DNA of 64,000 nt from Sisyra terminalis (GCA_958496175.1 OY292275.1:10664001-10728000); one strand, 5' to 3'; shown: positions 1 to 13,454, counted from the stretch's first letter. Made by a program: numbers and translations. The notes: generated by a model not told the origin, from the sequence alone.

Positions 1-1780
1 ATGTTTCAATCATAGAAATTTTGTCAAAATTTTTTAATTTGTACCGTCGTAGCAGCATAGCAAATGTGAAAAATGTTAATAAATTAATAAAGAAGATTAA
101 GGGTTCCCGGGTCGTCATTACTTTCGTAAGAGTTCTACAATAGAAAAACTCTAAGAGGCTTTGATTTATTTGATAAAAGGTTTTAAAAATATTCGAATTA
201 TTTATTAACACTAATTTTGAAGCATGATTCTAATGATTCAAAAGATTTCTCTACAATTTTTAATTTCTTTTTTTCGTCGGTTTAATCATGGCTTTTTTTC
301 ACACTAATCATTGTGAACTATTTATTTATCAACAAACCAACATCATTAGATTTATTCTTGGCAATTACAAAACATTTTGTAGATTCATGGCATGTACACA
401 AAAAGGGGTTACCGATAAAATTGATAATGTAAACGGAAACGCCACCAAGTGTAAGATAAGGTCATCCAATTGTCTCATTTCAGAAAAAAAAAATCCACCC
501 TCTATTCCTCGAGTGTTGCTCGTTTCAGCGCTAGATAATTTTCCATCGTGACACGTACGTCGATAAGAGCATCGAGACAAAACCAACCCCAAAAGAGTCC
601 CGACACGTAGCCCCAAACCACTGGAAATGACGCTAATCATTCCCCATATGAAACGTAGGTACATATACAAAACAACCCCCATCTCCATTTTCGTTCCATC
701 AAAACACTTTGAAATTCGTGCCATTTACGATAGTTGCATTCTACTCGAACATATCAGGTGCACACAAAAAGGATACCTTACGGAACGATCTTCCACGTGC
801 AGATCTTCCGCTAAACATCCATTTATTCAAGCCACTCGTGCATATTTTTCATGTCATTCGTCATGCATTTCTTCTACTTTCATATTCTGCAATGCAGAGC
901 TTTGCGCCACGTTTAATAATATTAATATAGTTCCGTTGAACTTCCACATTGTAAAAGTTTAATTAAAATCATTTAGCTATAATGTTCGCAGCCACGTTAT
1001 GTTTCTAAATCACATCAGTGACGAAGACTTTCGGTACTCCCCATGCACAATAGGACAGATTTTAAATTTACGATGTAATATGTCTGCGAGATAAAATAAA
1101 ATTATTAGGAAAATGTTTCTTGGTCGCATTATCGACGGCTTTCTTTACGATTTGTTCAGAGAACAAGACGTCAAAGTAGATTTTTGGACCATTTTTCTCT
1201 CGTGTATGAAAGAGTGTTTTGGCTCAGTAAAATATTGTTTCGTGTCAGACCATTACAATGTACCTATAGTATCGGGGGCGATTTATTGATTGGAAAGAGC
1301 ATCTCGAGTACTTTTCGTAGCAAAAAGCTCGGTAATAACTATCGTTGCTGTAAAATATGGATTTAACAACAAAAAGAGACGACTCGGATAAATATTTGTT
1401 CAGAGTTGGAGACTCACGTTCGATCTATAATAATAATAATAATCAGAGAGTAGTTTTATGGCTGAAAGATATTGCGGATGTCTTTCACCTGTATGTCGTC
1501 ATGAGCGCATTATAGTAGTGCAATTCCAATAATATAAACATCCATTGGGATATTTTTAATAACTTTCCCTAAAAGCTTTGGTTTCTTAGATATGTTTAGA
1601 GGACATAGTCTGAAAATTTAATTATCTTATTGACTTTGCAAATAGAAAAATATAGTTTAATTGTTAATTGTGAGTTTTCTGATTAACCGATAAGATGCTT
1701 CAGCACCAGGTTATAATAAATGAGCCAAATTCACACCTTTAACTTTTGATTTTTTGTGATAATGAAAGACAATTTTTGTA
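1..1780. other. Less AT-rich stretch without recognised gene
   Basis: Several short overlapping open frames on both strands, none with a recognisable protein or splice pattern. Base composition around 380-900 is less AT-rich than most of the window, so a UTR or regulatory exon is possible, but nothing in it can be named. Confidence 0.4.
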
Positions 1781-1789
1781 TAGTGAATA

Positions 1790-2646
1790 AATATTTTTTT
1801 TAAATTATATATTGGCCATTCTGGTTCAATACCTTTTGCCATTTTTCTGCCTGTAGTATAATTTTTCACTAAAAAAATTTTTGCTCTATTTTAGCCGAAC
1901 ACTGTTCTTGGGGGATTTTTGACTTCGTCATTTGAAGTAAAGGTTTTACCGTCTAAAAGATTTTGCAGTGGTCAAAACCAATAATAAACCGAAGGTGCCA
2001 GATCTATAGAATATAATGGGTATGGCAGTTTATACCATTCAAGTTTTAAAAGCTTTTGGGAGAGCACAAAACTTGTATGAGGTCAAATTTCTCCCCTTAA
2101 AAACATAGAGAACCCATATATCGAGGTTCGAGGTTAATTCGAGGCCTTTCAAGTGGGTCATTAACAATTGAATTTGGTACATTTTACCTCTTACCGATCT
2201 CACATACTGTTATTCACCGATTTGCATCAACTAATGATTTCATTGTAACTTGATCAGCTTCAACCGGTCTTCCAGACCGTGATGCATCTTCGACATCAAA
2301 ATTACCGAATCGAAATTTTATAAACTAATTTTGGCACTAGCGTGCCGTCAATACTTCTTCTGCATACACTTCAGTTAATTTTTTTCTTGGTTGAACACAG
2401 CATTTTACCTTTTCTATAGTGAAAAAGTAATATATGAGGAAAATTCTGATTTTTGCTCTGCATATTTAAAAGGACACGAATCAAACACTATTGCGTAGAA
2501 TGACTTGAGCTTTTTCACATACAAGCCTTGCTTTATTAGCTCTCAAAACATACAATGATTATACGGCTTAGTTATAAAATGAGTGCGAAAAAATACAATT
2601 AAATCTTGTCGGGAAAAAACGAAATTACTTTCCGAACAACCAATAT
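1790..2646 (-). pseudogene. mariner transposon relic A, internally deleted
   Basis: Minus-strand mariner. Its 5' terminal repeat (2617-2645) reads TTGTTCGGAAAGTAATTTCG on the minus strand. Translating on, the transposase helix-turn-helix region is legible with stops (SGRPVEAD near 2280), then most of the catalytic middle is missing. The C-terminal part returns near 2030-1850, with YSIDLAPS in place of the usual YSPDLAPSD and LLDGKTFTSNDEV-like sequence. The 3' terminal repeat is not visible, so the end is approximate. Dead copy. Confidence 0.8.
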
Positions 2647-4309
2647 AATAGTTTACGTTCCCAAATTTGATACAAAAAAAAAAAAAGAAATTGGAGATGC
2701 GAAAAATATACATTGTGATTGGTTAAAGTGATGGTATCGATATATATGGCAAGGTATTGAAATTGTATAAGATATATTATGTACGAGTACATGGGTAACT
2801 CTCATCAAATTCCGAAATTAGGTGGGAAAAAATTTAAATAAAATATTTTTAACATTTTTTTTTGTCCATTCTATAGTATTTGTGTAACTAGATTTTACCA
2901 ATATAGTGGTCCCCAGAATAAAGTTATTTAAACGAATTATAAGGATGATTTATTATTTTTAATATAAGGGAATTATTTTTATAGGTTCTATCGTTAATAA
3001 ATTGGGTCTGTTATTAAATGATAGAGAAAAGTTTGGGTCTTAACAGTATCATTGTTATGTCAATATATTTCTTCTCTGTAAAGTGTTATTTGTTGTCCTG
3101 CTCCATCAAAATGAACTACTTGTATCCCTGCATTGAACTTACAGCAATAATTTTCACTTAAGTCAATATAAATGATATTTTCATATATACTCAGCAAAAA
3201 ACGGTAAATTTAAAGATAAAATAAACAAAAAAATTAAAAAAGTCAAGTTCGACTAGTTTAAAAGCCGTTACCTTATATACTCTATTGTCAATCCCTTGTT
3301 TCAATTTGAAATGAGGGAATGACGAAATGAAGTATAACTTAAAAAATCTTGGAACAAAAATTTATGTTATATCTGAATTTTTGTGTAAGTTTACCATCTC
3401 TGACAACCTACTCTACTGTACATTTATTATTAAGATATAATAAATACCTCTATTATTCTTCAATTTAAGGGAATGACGACTGAAAATGTAGCCTTGGAAA
3501 AATCTTCATATTTTTATTTTGGGACAAATACTTCAACACGTGTAAGGTAGTCTAAATATGTGAAGTAGTTGATAGTAATGCCAACAATCAAAAATTGATG
3601 ATAGATTTCATGAATAATTAAAGATGCCTTTATATATCGACTGTTAGTAAAGGTGTGAAGGAATGATTCTTTTTTATGGGACACCTAAAAATATTTTAAA
3701 AATGTATTCTTTACTTTTCATTCCATATTCAAAAGATTTTTGAAAATTTATTGTATTTTTAATCGATTAGTCTAATTCGCAAAAAAAAATGATTTAGGAA
3801 TCAAAAATGTGCTAATCTTAAGTTTGGGATATAGTTAGGGAATGATTTTTAGAGTACTTTTTATTTATTATTCTATAGATATATTCATATGGTTCAAAAA
3901 TTATAAACAACACTATTATTCCAAGTAATGTTCATTTCATGGAAAAAAAATACCATCATAGATCACGTAGATTTTTATAACAACTGAAAGGATAATAATT
4001 TCAATATTTCATGAGAATAACCCACATATTACATATACACAAATCAAATTTTGATCATTTTAATTAAAAAATTAATAGTTATTCATAATACAAATCGAGG
4101 TCTCATTGTTCATCTCAAATTTGTAAAAGCTAATTTATCAAATTTACACAAAATATTGATGATAATGGTGCAGCAATTTTGCCTCATAAGTTCCAAGTTT
4201 CACATTGGGTGTCACTAAAAAAATCAATATTTCATCCGACAATTCAACAAGTCCACAGCTTTTAATCATTCAATTCTAATAGAGTTCAAATCTTTTTTAA
4301 TGCAGATCA

Positions 4310-4803
4310 CAACATCGCGTATGTCTTCAACCCCTTAAAATGTTATGTTGAAAAATGAAATTTACATTTATATGGAGAACAAAAACCAGAATTTTTCTCA
4401 TATTTTACTTTTTCACTATAGAAAATATAAAATGTACTTTAATCCAGAGAAAGATGTGAATGCAAAAGATGTATTGATAGCACGCTAGTGCTAAAATTGT
4501 TTGCAAAATTACGATTCGGGAATTTTTTAGTCGAAGATGCACCATGGTCTGGAAGGCCGGTTGAAGCTAATGAAGACACAATAAAATTACTAATTAATGC
4601 AAATCGGTGAATAACTGCATGTAAAATTGATAAGAGGTAAAATTTATCAAATTCAATTGTTTATGATTACTTGGAAGGCCTAGGATTAACCTCGAACCCC
4701 GATATATGGGTTCCCGATGTTATTATGGGGAGAAATTTGACCTGTACAAAAATTGCCTTTCATGTTTACTAAACAAAACGAAATTACTTTCCGAACGACC
4801 AAT
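4310..4803 (+). pseudogene. mariner transposon relic B, internally deleted
   Basis: Plus-strand copy of the same mariner family as relic A. WSGRPVEANEDTIKLL (about 4540) and DIWVPD (about 4705) are readable between stop codons. The sequence then jumps to the 3' terminal repeat at 4775-4803, which has nearly the same bases as the repeat of relic A at 2617-2645. The whole catalytic domain is missing. Flanking TA is compatible with mariner insertion. The left end is not defined. Confidence 0.75.
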
Positions 4804-4809
4804 AATTAT

Positions 4810-7800
4810 ATCTAATGAGCATTAAAATGTATTTTGTACAAAAACGATTCTCAGCTTTAGTAGTGTCTTTAGTTACAGATATAAGAAGAATTATTAAGAC
4901 AAAGAAAAAAAAATATTTATGAATTAAATATTTTGCAATCGTAAAATTTTCCTCAATGATTTTTCCCCATTTCTATAGTCTACGTTTGAATTGGAGAAAA
5001 GCAAAATGTTTTGATGATAAAACAATTATTCTCTGTATCGTTTTGTATATTCAATACTGAAATGGAAAAAATTGGATATAGATTAAAAGGAATGGAATAT
5101 TCTGGTTTGAGATGAAAAGAAAAAAAAAGCGATGTGAGAAATCTTGTTTGGGTTCACTAGAACGTAATAATATTATTACGAAAATAATTCTGTCACCTTT
5201 AAACCAATGAAACTATTAAAGTTTTAATGATTATTTCCAGATTCACAACGTTTGTGTTATATCTCTATGTTATAAAGTAGTTCTATACCACAAAGAAAAA
5301 AATAAAAGTGAAAAAAATTAACTAGAAAATTTACACTCTGTAAATTATGCGAGACATGTAATTTAAAAATTTTATCACGGGACTCGTTGCATATGTGCAT
5401 AAATATTCCTACATGTGGTCGTACCGTCTGGAACTCTGGACGAGTATGAGTTCTAAGATAAAATGCAATAAACGTTTATAATAAACTACTCCTTAAGTAT
5501 GTAGACTGCAACAAGGACCTTATAACCGAGTGTGCAATATTAAAAGGAGGTGCAACCACAACCGCCGACCATGCAGTTCAACTTTCGTTATCGCTCCAGA
5601 AACAATTATTCGAAGACTTTGTCAGAAACGATGTCTTTTGCTTAATAATTTCAAACACTACAGAGAATCAAGTAGCTGCTCGTAACCTCTTAGACTCCAA
5701 CATTTCACATTTCATTGCACTTTATTTTCTTATAGGTTTTTTTCAAATGCACTTTACAATACACCACCACCACGTTGGTTGTCATTTTCAGACAGTATTC
5801 AAGTGGAAAATTTCTGAGCTGTAAACAACAACAAAATGCATTTAGACAAAAGCAATAACACGAAACAATTTTCACAAACATATCGCAAAGAACCGAGAAA
5901 AACTATTACAGTGAAAAACAAATTCAAAACCAAAATACACTTCTTCAAAACAATATACTTTCCCTCAACACACAGCACATAGAAAAACATAAGTTGATAC
6001 CATGAAAATTTCAAGTCTTTTTTAACGTTATTCATATACTATACACAAAGGAGTCTAACTCATTAGCTTCGTCAATTTATATGCTCGTCTCGAATCTTTT
6101 AAAGTTTTAAACGCTCAAATAGGCGTTAAATTTTCACCAGCTGTTTATTACTTATGGGTGGATAAATAATAAAATTTCTAATTTGCGGGAGATTTTATTT
6201 ATAAATATACGATATTTACCGTAGTTAAACATCGTTTTTGACTTTACTATTTAAAGCGTTGAAACTTTTAAGGCTATCAACACCTATTAATACCTGTACC
6301 CTAATGTAATTTTAGATTTATTGCTGACATTATTTCTACGTAAATGGTTGTTGAAACAATTATCTTTGTGTAGCCTTTTTTGCGTAATTTTACACGATAA
6401 ATGTTACAAATTATGAGATATAACACATTGGAATTGATGTAAGCTTTTTAACTTTTGAACAAATTTTCATTTATCAACCAAGCCAATTAATGTTTTTAAA
6501 AAGGAATGAACACAGTCCACCAAATAAATACTACCATTAAAATCCAATAAAGTACAAAATAATTTTTAAAGAAAAGCTTTTTCTGTATTAAACTTTTAAG
6601 TTTACAAAGGAAGTTTTTTTTGTGATACATATATAAAATATGAACAAATTTTATACTTGCACATCTATCTACTTTATATTTTCGCAAACATCAGAGAAAT
6701 CATATTAAAACATATATATTCTATTTCTAACAAAACGCTATGTATCGACCATTTTGTCAAAATATTTTAAAGAGTCACATAAATAAACATTAAAAAAAAT
6801 CACAAACTTAGGGGCTATTCTTGAAAATAATGAGGTTTTAACCATTTTTTTGTATCCATTGTCTCGACAATATATATTACAACGAAAGATAAATTCGGAA
6901 CTTAAAAAAAAGATATTTCATACAACATTTATAAAAGTTTATCTTAAATATTAAAGTCATTAATAATAGTTAATGATAACAAAAACTTCATTAAAAAGTA
7001 CTTACACATATAAAGATAAAAATAGGGGGTTTAAAGATTAAATGAAAAAGATTTTGGTCTATAAATATAAATTTGTTTCCAAAACCAGTAAATCAGAGGT
7101 ATTTTCAGCCAATTTTTTTAATTTATGGCAAGAAGTTTTTATATTGAAAATATTTATAAGTAAAGAGCGATCAATCTGGTCATTTTCTCATTGACTATAT
7201 AGTACCCTATATTGTGCGCCGTTTCAATGGTTCCAACATTGACTACGTGAAATTATATGTATATAATTTTTTATAATTTGTCTTAGGTAATTTGGTAATT
7301 TGTCTTAGGAAAAAATAAATGGTATCCATATTCAAAAACTATAATATTTCTATGATAGTTGTAAAGCTTTTCAAACGAAATTTTTCGTTTTAATTTATAA
7401 ATTGACATACTTATTTGTCTTCTCAATTTTTAATTAAAATTCTACATCAACTTTTATTTAGGCGAAACTTGAAAAAACTCGACACAAAAAAATTGCCATA
7501 AAAAGAATTCCTATAAGAACATAAGTTTCTTAATAGAATAGCGATGGAATAACTTCTCTTTTCCAGATTTTAGTATATCATTTCTATGATATATTTACAT
7601 ACTGTAGCCAAACTTTGGTACAGTTGTGTCGCTAATTCCTGAATTTTTTAGAAAATAGTTTGAAAAACATTTTGTTAAAAACGGTGTAAAATAATCAAAC
7701 AGTGCATGCACGGTCATCTAACGTTAAGCTACCTTACTGTTAAAAGAAGTAAAGAATTTAGTTCTGGATGAAATTTACATGTTAACTAAACCATCAATTT

Positions 7801-8160
7801 TTTACCCGTGAGTTCCACGATTTCGTGTAAGATGGCGTAGTATGTTCCTATCGTGTGACGTATAGGCAAACAACATTACTCGATGTATATGGGACATAAT
7901 TAAACCGATTAAACCATTCAACACATCTTTTATCAACCGCATTCTCGTGCGTTATTTATAGCTTGCCCCAAAAATATTTCCCCCCATTGTTTTTAATAAA
8001 ACAACCATTACATTTAAAATAAATATTTATTCCATTTTCAAAAATTTATAAGGCGTTGTTTAAAAAGTCACAAAAATAGATTCATATTGCATATTTATAT
8101 TTCTATCAAAAAATATATATATTTTAAAAACTAAACAGACAAAGTACAAAAATATATTAT
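4810..8160. other. AT-rich intergenic DNA
   Basis: No recognised gene. A less AT-rich patch at about 5390-5780 has no open frame I can name. A small duplication around 7280-7310 repeats TAATTTGTCTTAGG. Confidence 0.5.
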
Positions 8161-8166
8161 TTTATT
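8161..8166 (-). terminator. BRCA1 polyadenylation signal AATAAA
   Basis: AATAAA on the minus strand lies about 20 bp past the BRCA1 stop codon (8186-8188). It would give a very short 3' UTR. Confidence 0.5.
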
Positions 8167-8185
8167 TTGAAGTTTTCAATACGAT

Positions 8186-11100
8186 TTAGTCCTCTTCTTG
8201 TGAAGAAGATTCTTCGGAAGAACTTTCTGAAGTGTCTGGTTGAGGACTTGCAAATAGTTCTGAAGGATACCCTTCTGCCTTTTCGCTATAGTCACATCCA
8301 ACAATATTTTCTAAGGCAATCAATCGATTTCTTCCAACTACTTTACATATCCATGTAACATCAACTGTAATTATTTTGTACTTTTCATACCATACTAGAA
8401 AAAAAATAGTAAAAAAATGTACTACTTTATAGGAAATTTTATTAATTTTACTAAACCTCGATAATTCGTTGCAAAGTCGCTGGAAGGATCTAAATCATCA
8501 GTGTCCTCAATTTCACTTACTACTATTTTAACGACAGCTTTCGGTTGATCGATTAATTCTTTTAAAGTCGTAAAAACTTTACCGCCGCAGTTTATGAGAC
8601 ATTTCTGTAAAAAGATAGATAAAATTATTAAAACTCCTGAGCAAAATTTTCGAGATTGGACTCCATTGACCATCGAGAGCTTTCAGTAGAGAGAAATAAA
8701 AAATAATGGAGCCCGAGAAAGAGAAGTTACGTTTTCTCTATAGATATATTACAATGCTAAATGAAATAATAAAAATTTTTGTTCATCAAATAATTAAAAG
8801 AAACTTACGGTCAGAATATAAGGTGGCATACATTGATTCAACGTTCCAAGGTAAAATGCAAAATTTTGAAATATTAGTGCTTTGGGGGCCTGGCAAACTT
8901 GATTGATCCAAGCATTCATAATTATTCTTAAAAGAAAAAAATAATAAATAAAGTATGCTTCTATTTATATCTTCATTGAAAAATTACTTCGGGTAGTAGT
9001 TTATTGTTTTCCAACGACTCGGTTATCCAATTAACATTAACCACCCAAAGATGATGCGATACAGCATACAAATACTTGACAGTACGATTGGCAATAGCAT
9101 TATTTTTCTTAGTTTGCGCAACCAAATGAGTCATATCTTCAAATTTAGTTGTAAATTTGGCACCAAATTTTTTGCAAAACAGTTTTACTTTCATCGAATC
9201 TTCGAGCGATAATCGAGAAGTTGCCACACAAATGGTTTTCTGGTTCACCAACTTGGTTTGGTTTTGAGTTTTCGGAGTTGACGCAACCTCTAACTGATTA
9301 AAAAATTGCTGAGTATTTGGAAGAGTTGATAGTGATAAAGAGTTAGCCACATTTTTTTCTAGATTTGAGTTGGTTTTTTGGCTTGTTGGTAAAATTTGAG
9401 AAGAATTGGTACAGGAAAAGTCTAAAATAGTGCTTTGTCGTTTTCTGGTTGTTGGCGAATTTAAAACGATATTTTTGATGATTTTTAGAGGTCCATTATC
9501 ATTTATTTGATTAGGAGTTTTAAAAATATCTTTTTCTGTTTCTAACTCTTTTTCAGTTTCTTCGTTGGGCTTAATCGGTGATTGTACTTTTGTATTTAAC
9601 TTTTCTTTTTCTTTAGCGTTTTTTGGAGATATTGGTGTAGCTTCAATTATTGAATGAAAAGTTTTTCCATCAGCATCTTCAATAATCGAAGCTTCTTTTG
9701 ATTGATCGATTTTGACTAGAGAAGTTAAATTTTTACAGTTATTTAGTTCAGTTACATCGGCTATTTTAGGGGGTTGTTCTTTCGTTTCGTTTTCTGTAAT
9801 TGGATCACCGAATTCGGGAGGTGGAGGTAACACTGCGATTAGTCTAGATTCAGCATAGTCCGCACTTTCGGTACCTAGAATAATTGATATTTTTTTAATC
9901 ATTTAAGGGTATGTTGAAGATTTCAAAACCAAGAAAGACAATTGTCAACATTTCAGCTCTATTAAGCCATAAGTTAGCAGCCTATTTAGCTGAAATTTGG
10001 ACAGATTTTCCAAATTTTCCTAATAATCTTAGTTAGTTACTGTTACAATTTTCAGTCCTTTTTACTACTGGAATGACCTTTCTTGATTACTGAAAATTCA
10101 ACATACCCTACTTTGTACATAGGCTATGTAATTGTATCTGATCATGGTTTCATTACAAACCTGGAATAATACTGGCGGGCAGATCGATTTCGGTGACATT
10201 AAAACCTTTAAAATCATTTTCAAGTGATTTTCTACTCGAAAAAACCGAAGAGTGGCGAAGTGATTTCTTTCGTTCACCAGGAGTACTTTCGATCACATCT
10301 AAATTATCCGAAGATGCTGAAGAGTGCCGCGAAGGAGTTTTCGCATCCTTCTCTTCTGCTTGACTATTCTCCAAATTATCATCAAGACAAATTTTCTTTG
10401 GATCAGTTTTTCGGGGAGTACACGGCGACGATGGTTGATTTCTCTTTCGTTGACTATTCGTACTTTCTAAAATCTCTAAATTTTTATGAAAGGTCAAAAT
10501 TTCGACGTCCATATCAGACCCACTACAATCCACTGCATTACTATTGATAGTAAAATTGTGACTACAATTAGGACATTTCACTTTAGATATTCGAGTTTCA
10601 TGAGCATTAGTCGAGTTCAACTTGTCGCGAATTTGTTTCGAAAAATCAAACATTTCTTGCAAAAGGCGTTGTTTGGATTTATTATTTTTTATCATAGAAA
10701 AGGTTTGAGCTGCTCGTTCCATCAATTCAACCATGGGAATTATAGTTTCGGAAATATTAAACAGGGAATCGGTTAGTTTTTCGTTATTCACAGTGGGACA
10801 GGAGTTCAAAATTTGAGTTTGTTGTTTGGGAGAAGTAATTCGTTCAGGTTCTATTTTTTCTAGAATAACGGTTGGAATGGAACTGAATAATTTTAAATCG
10901 ATATTAGTTTTAACCGGAACCACAAACTCCTGGGTTTTGAGTTCAACTTCGATCATTTTTCCCTCATCTTTTTTTGGAGTTTTACTTCTTTGCTTATTTG
11001 GTTCAATCTGAATATCCAACTTAGCCAAACCGGGCAAACCACCTAAACGAGAATCATCCGAATGATTAGACTTCCGTGTTTTTTTGCATGATCTTGTGAT

Positions 11101-12443
11101 TCTATGCGAAAGAGTTCTGGTTCGTTTGTTGGGTTGTTTTACACCTCCGTGGAATGATTTGGATTTCTTTACTCGTTTTGTTTGGCCATTTTTATCGCTA
11201 ATAGTGATGGATGTAACATTTTTGAAATCATAGTCATCACGGCTCATCCATTCGTTCACTTTCTGGATGGCATCTTCTTCGATGTCGAGACTTGCCAATG
11301 TGGGAGCTTTTCTAATTTTCGTAGAATTGTATGTTTTTAACTTGAATGATTCCGGAAAGCGGTAGCTGGCTAACGAGTAAATATCCGAGAGGTTTCCCTG
11401 GTCGCTATTATTTTGAAAAAGGTCATCTCCGCTCTGATTGCTAACTGTGATCGAATTTATTTTTCCGAGATTCAGGTTTGTCTGCGATTTATTTAACCAA
11501 TTAACCGGCTTCTTGATTCGAAGACTTTTTCGAGAACGAGTTTCTGTATAAATACCAGGTTCAATAACATTCGCCCTATTCTGAGGTACTCCGGTAGTAT
11601 TGTCTTTCAAATCTACAACAGATTTTTTCTGGCGTCCTCTCGGTTTGTTAATTATGCCATTATTTTTAGGAGGAGTTATTTCAATTTGTAATTTCGACAT
11701 TTCCGACAATGCATCTTGTCCATTTTTAGTTTTAGTTTTTCGCTTTGATCCATTTAAATTTGGTACAGAAACCTCTGTTCTGGCTCTAGATCTTGATCGA
11801 TTGCGTTTCGCTAGTTGAATATTTGAATTAATTGGAAAATTTTCTTTAATATTTTCGGCAGGAATATTTAAATCGGAAACTACTTTCTCTAGGTTTTCGT
11901 TTGAAGCCATTCTTTTTGGTCTTTTTATCACACGAATTGATTTTCGCCTTTCTATTGGTTTTTTACATTTGTACCGATTTTTTGGGTAGTTGATAAATTG
12001 AAGAGGCATTTTAAGTCCCAATGGCACTGAAAGATTAATACAAAAAAATGATTAAGTTTGAAGATTTTCAATGCGTAATACTTACGACTTATATTTGATT
12101 TTTTTTCGATCATATCGATCAAATCGGTGAAGGGATTTTCTAGTTCTGGACATTCATAGTAAGATCTGGGTTGAATTGGTGTTAAACAATTGGGACATTT
12201 ACGATTATTTTGTCCAGCTTGAGTAAAATACGATTTTAAGCATGAAGCACAAAAGTAATGTTTGCATGACAGTAACAAAGGATTTGTCACATTATCTTGA
12301 CTGAAAATAATTTGTTTTTAATATAAAAAAGGTTGATTTAATGTTTTTATTTTCAATTCTTACCATATACTGCACTGAACCGATGCAGATCTAGCGATAG
12401 CTAAGATTTCGGTTAATTTTTCTTCCGATAAATTTAAATGCAT
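8186..12443 (-). CDS. BRCA1: BRCA1-type RING/BRCT E3 ubiquitin ligase, complete 7-exon gene
   Basis: Orthologue of BRCA1, the nuclear ubiquitin ligase that pairs with BARD1 in homologous-recombination repair and checkpoint control. Exons on the minus strand: 12443-12364, 12300-12086, 12026-10161, 9874-8988, 8926-8809, 8636-8457 and 8364-8186. All have GT-AG borders and phases match, giving 3525 nt and 1174 residues. Residues 24-65 form a C3HC4 RING (CSIC, then CKHYFCASC, then CPNC). The third exon (1866 bp) is basic and low in order, like the big central exon of vertebrate BRCA1. BRCT1 covers about 935-1016, with RTVKYL and WVVNVNWITESL matching the family; a diverged BRCT2 follows to about 1140, including CLINCGGKV and DVTWICKVVGRNR. 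The protein ends in an acidic Ser/Glu tail (SESSSEESSSQEED). The start is the ATG at 12443, with A at -3. The protein is shorter than human BRCA1 (1863 residues). The least certain border is the exon-6 acceptor at 8637: the acceptor just before AAATGT would break the frame. Confidence 0.9.
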
Positions 12444-12640
12444 AATAATTAATAAATAACATTAATTAGTTCAACGAAAATAGCACAACTGTTATTGCAC
12501 CAAACAAACCATAGCACATTGTATGTAAATAATGTAAAATTTATTGCCGCGAAAGCCACTGAGAGTTATATGTCAAAACACCATTCAAATTTTTTAAATA
12601 CTGCGCATGCTTCACTAAGTTGGCGCTCCTTCTAAAAATG
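12440..12640 (-). promoter_or_regulatory. Upstream region of BRCA1 with NRF1-like and E2F-like sites
   Basis: Just upstream of the BRCA1 start codon the base composition becomes less AT-rich. TGCGCATGC at 12602-12610 resembles an NRF1 core, and TTGGCGC at 12620-12626 resembles an E2F core. They lie about 160-185 bp upstream of the ATG. Vertebrate BRCA1 is a known E2F-regulated, cell-cycle-dependent gene, so such sites would fit. The sites are short and the assignment is inference. Confidence 0.35.
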
Positions 12641-12649
12641 AAAGGAATT

Positions 12650-13150
12650 TGAAAACTTTAATTATTAAACTAATAATTTTCGAAAAATTTGAAATATTTT
12701 GTAATTATTAATTGTTTTTTTTTCAATTTTTTTCTTAAAGAGAAAGAAATAAAATAACTTGATTTTAAAGAAAGTATATAAGGTACATATTCAAAACTCA
12801 AAAATTTTGAGTTTAAGGATTTGAATATTTTTAAAGTTTTTTTAGTACATACCGAATTAATTTTTTTTTGATATTAAAAAAAAACAGTTGCATCAATAGT
12901 CTTATTATCATTGACGTTTTTTAAAAGTGGTGTAATATTTATAAATACCATAATATTACGAATTATTTGTAATTTTAAGTATGTGTTTATACTAATTGTT
13001 GATTCAATAATGATTTTTTTAAAAAAATGTATTTATTACATTTTTATTATTTTAGTTTAACTACTTTTTAATTATTAAAAAAATTTAATATTTATTTTTA
13101 AAAATTAAACGATAAATTTAAAGTATATATTTCTAAAAAAATATAATTTC
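12650..13150. other. AT-rich spacer between BRCA1 and the 5S rRNA gene
   Basis: Very AT-rich DNA with many A and T runs. I see no open frame with coding character and no clear repeat. Confidence 0.6.
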
Positions 13151-13153
13151 TTC

Positions 13154-13271
13154 GTCAACGTCCATACCATGTTGAAAACGCCAGTTCTCGTCCGATCACT
13201 GAAGCTAAGCAACATAGGGCGCAGTCAGTACTTGGATGGGTGACCGCTTGGGAACACTGCGTGTCGTTGAC
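13154..13271 (+). rRNA. 5S ribosomal RNA gene
   Basis: A 118-bp sequence matching the arthropod 5S rRNA pattern from end to end. The termini GTCAACG and CGTTGAC pair fully as helix I. Conserved blocks include CCATACCATGTTGAA, TTCTCGTCCGATCAC, and the internal pol III control region with GCTAAGCAACAT and TACTTGGATGGGTGACCG. A run of T starts two bases after the gene at 13273, a proper pol III terminator. Promoter elements are internal, so a lone copy can be transcribed. Compared with the usual insect sequence as I know it, several changes fall in stems and look paired (for example GCGCAG with CTGCGT). Only one copy is seen here, so it is dispersed rather than part of a visible array. It could be a 5S-derived insertion, but I see no SINE tail. 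Confidence 0.93.
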
Positions 13272-13454
13272 ATTTTTTTTTAAATTTTGAAAATTAATTA
13301 TAATTGATAATTTTTGCCTTTCGTCATTTATTTCAAAATTTAAAATATTTTGAACTTTTGCTTGAGAAAAAAATTATATATATATTTTTTAATTTTATTT
13401 ATTTATTATCGCTCTAACTGCTAAGGCTATGTCGCGACTTGCTAAATTTTAAAT

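Noticed and set aside
10224..11818. Plus-strand open frames inside the BRCA1 region
   Set aside because: They lie opposite the large BRCA1 exon, have no recognisable domain and are shadows of it.
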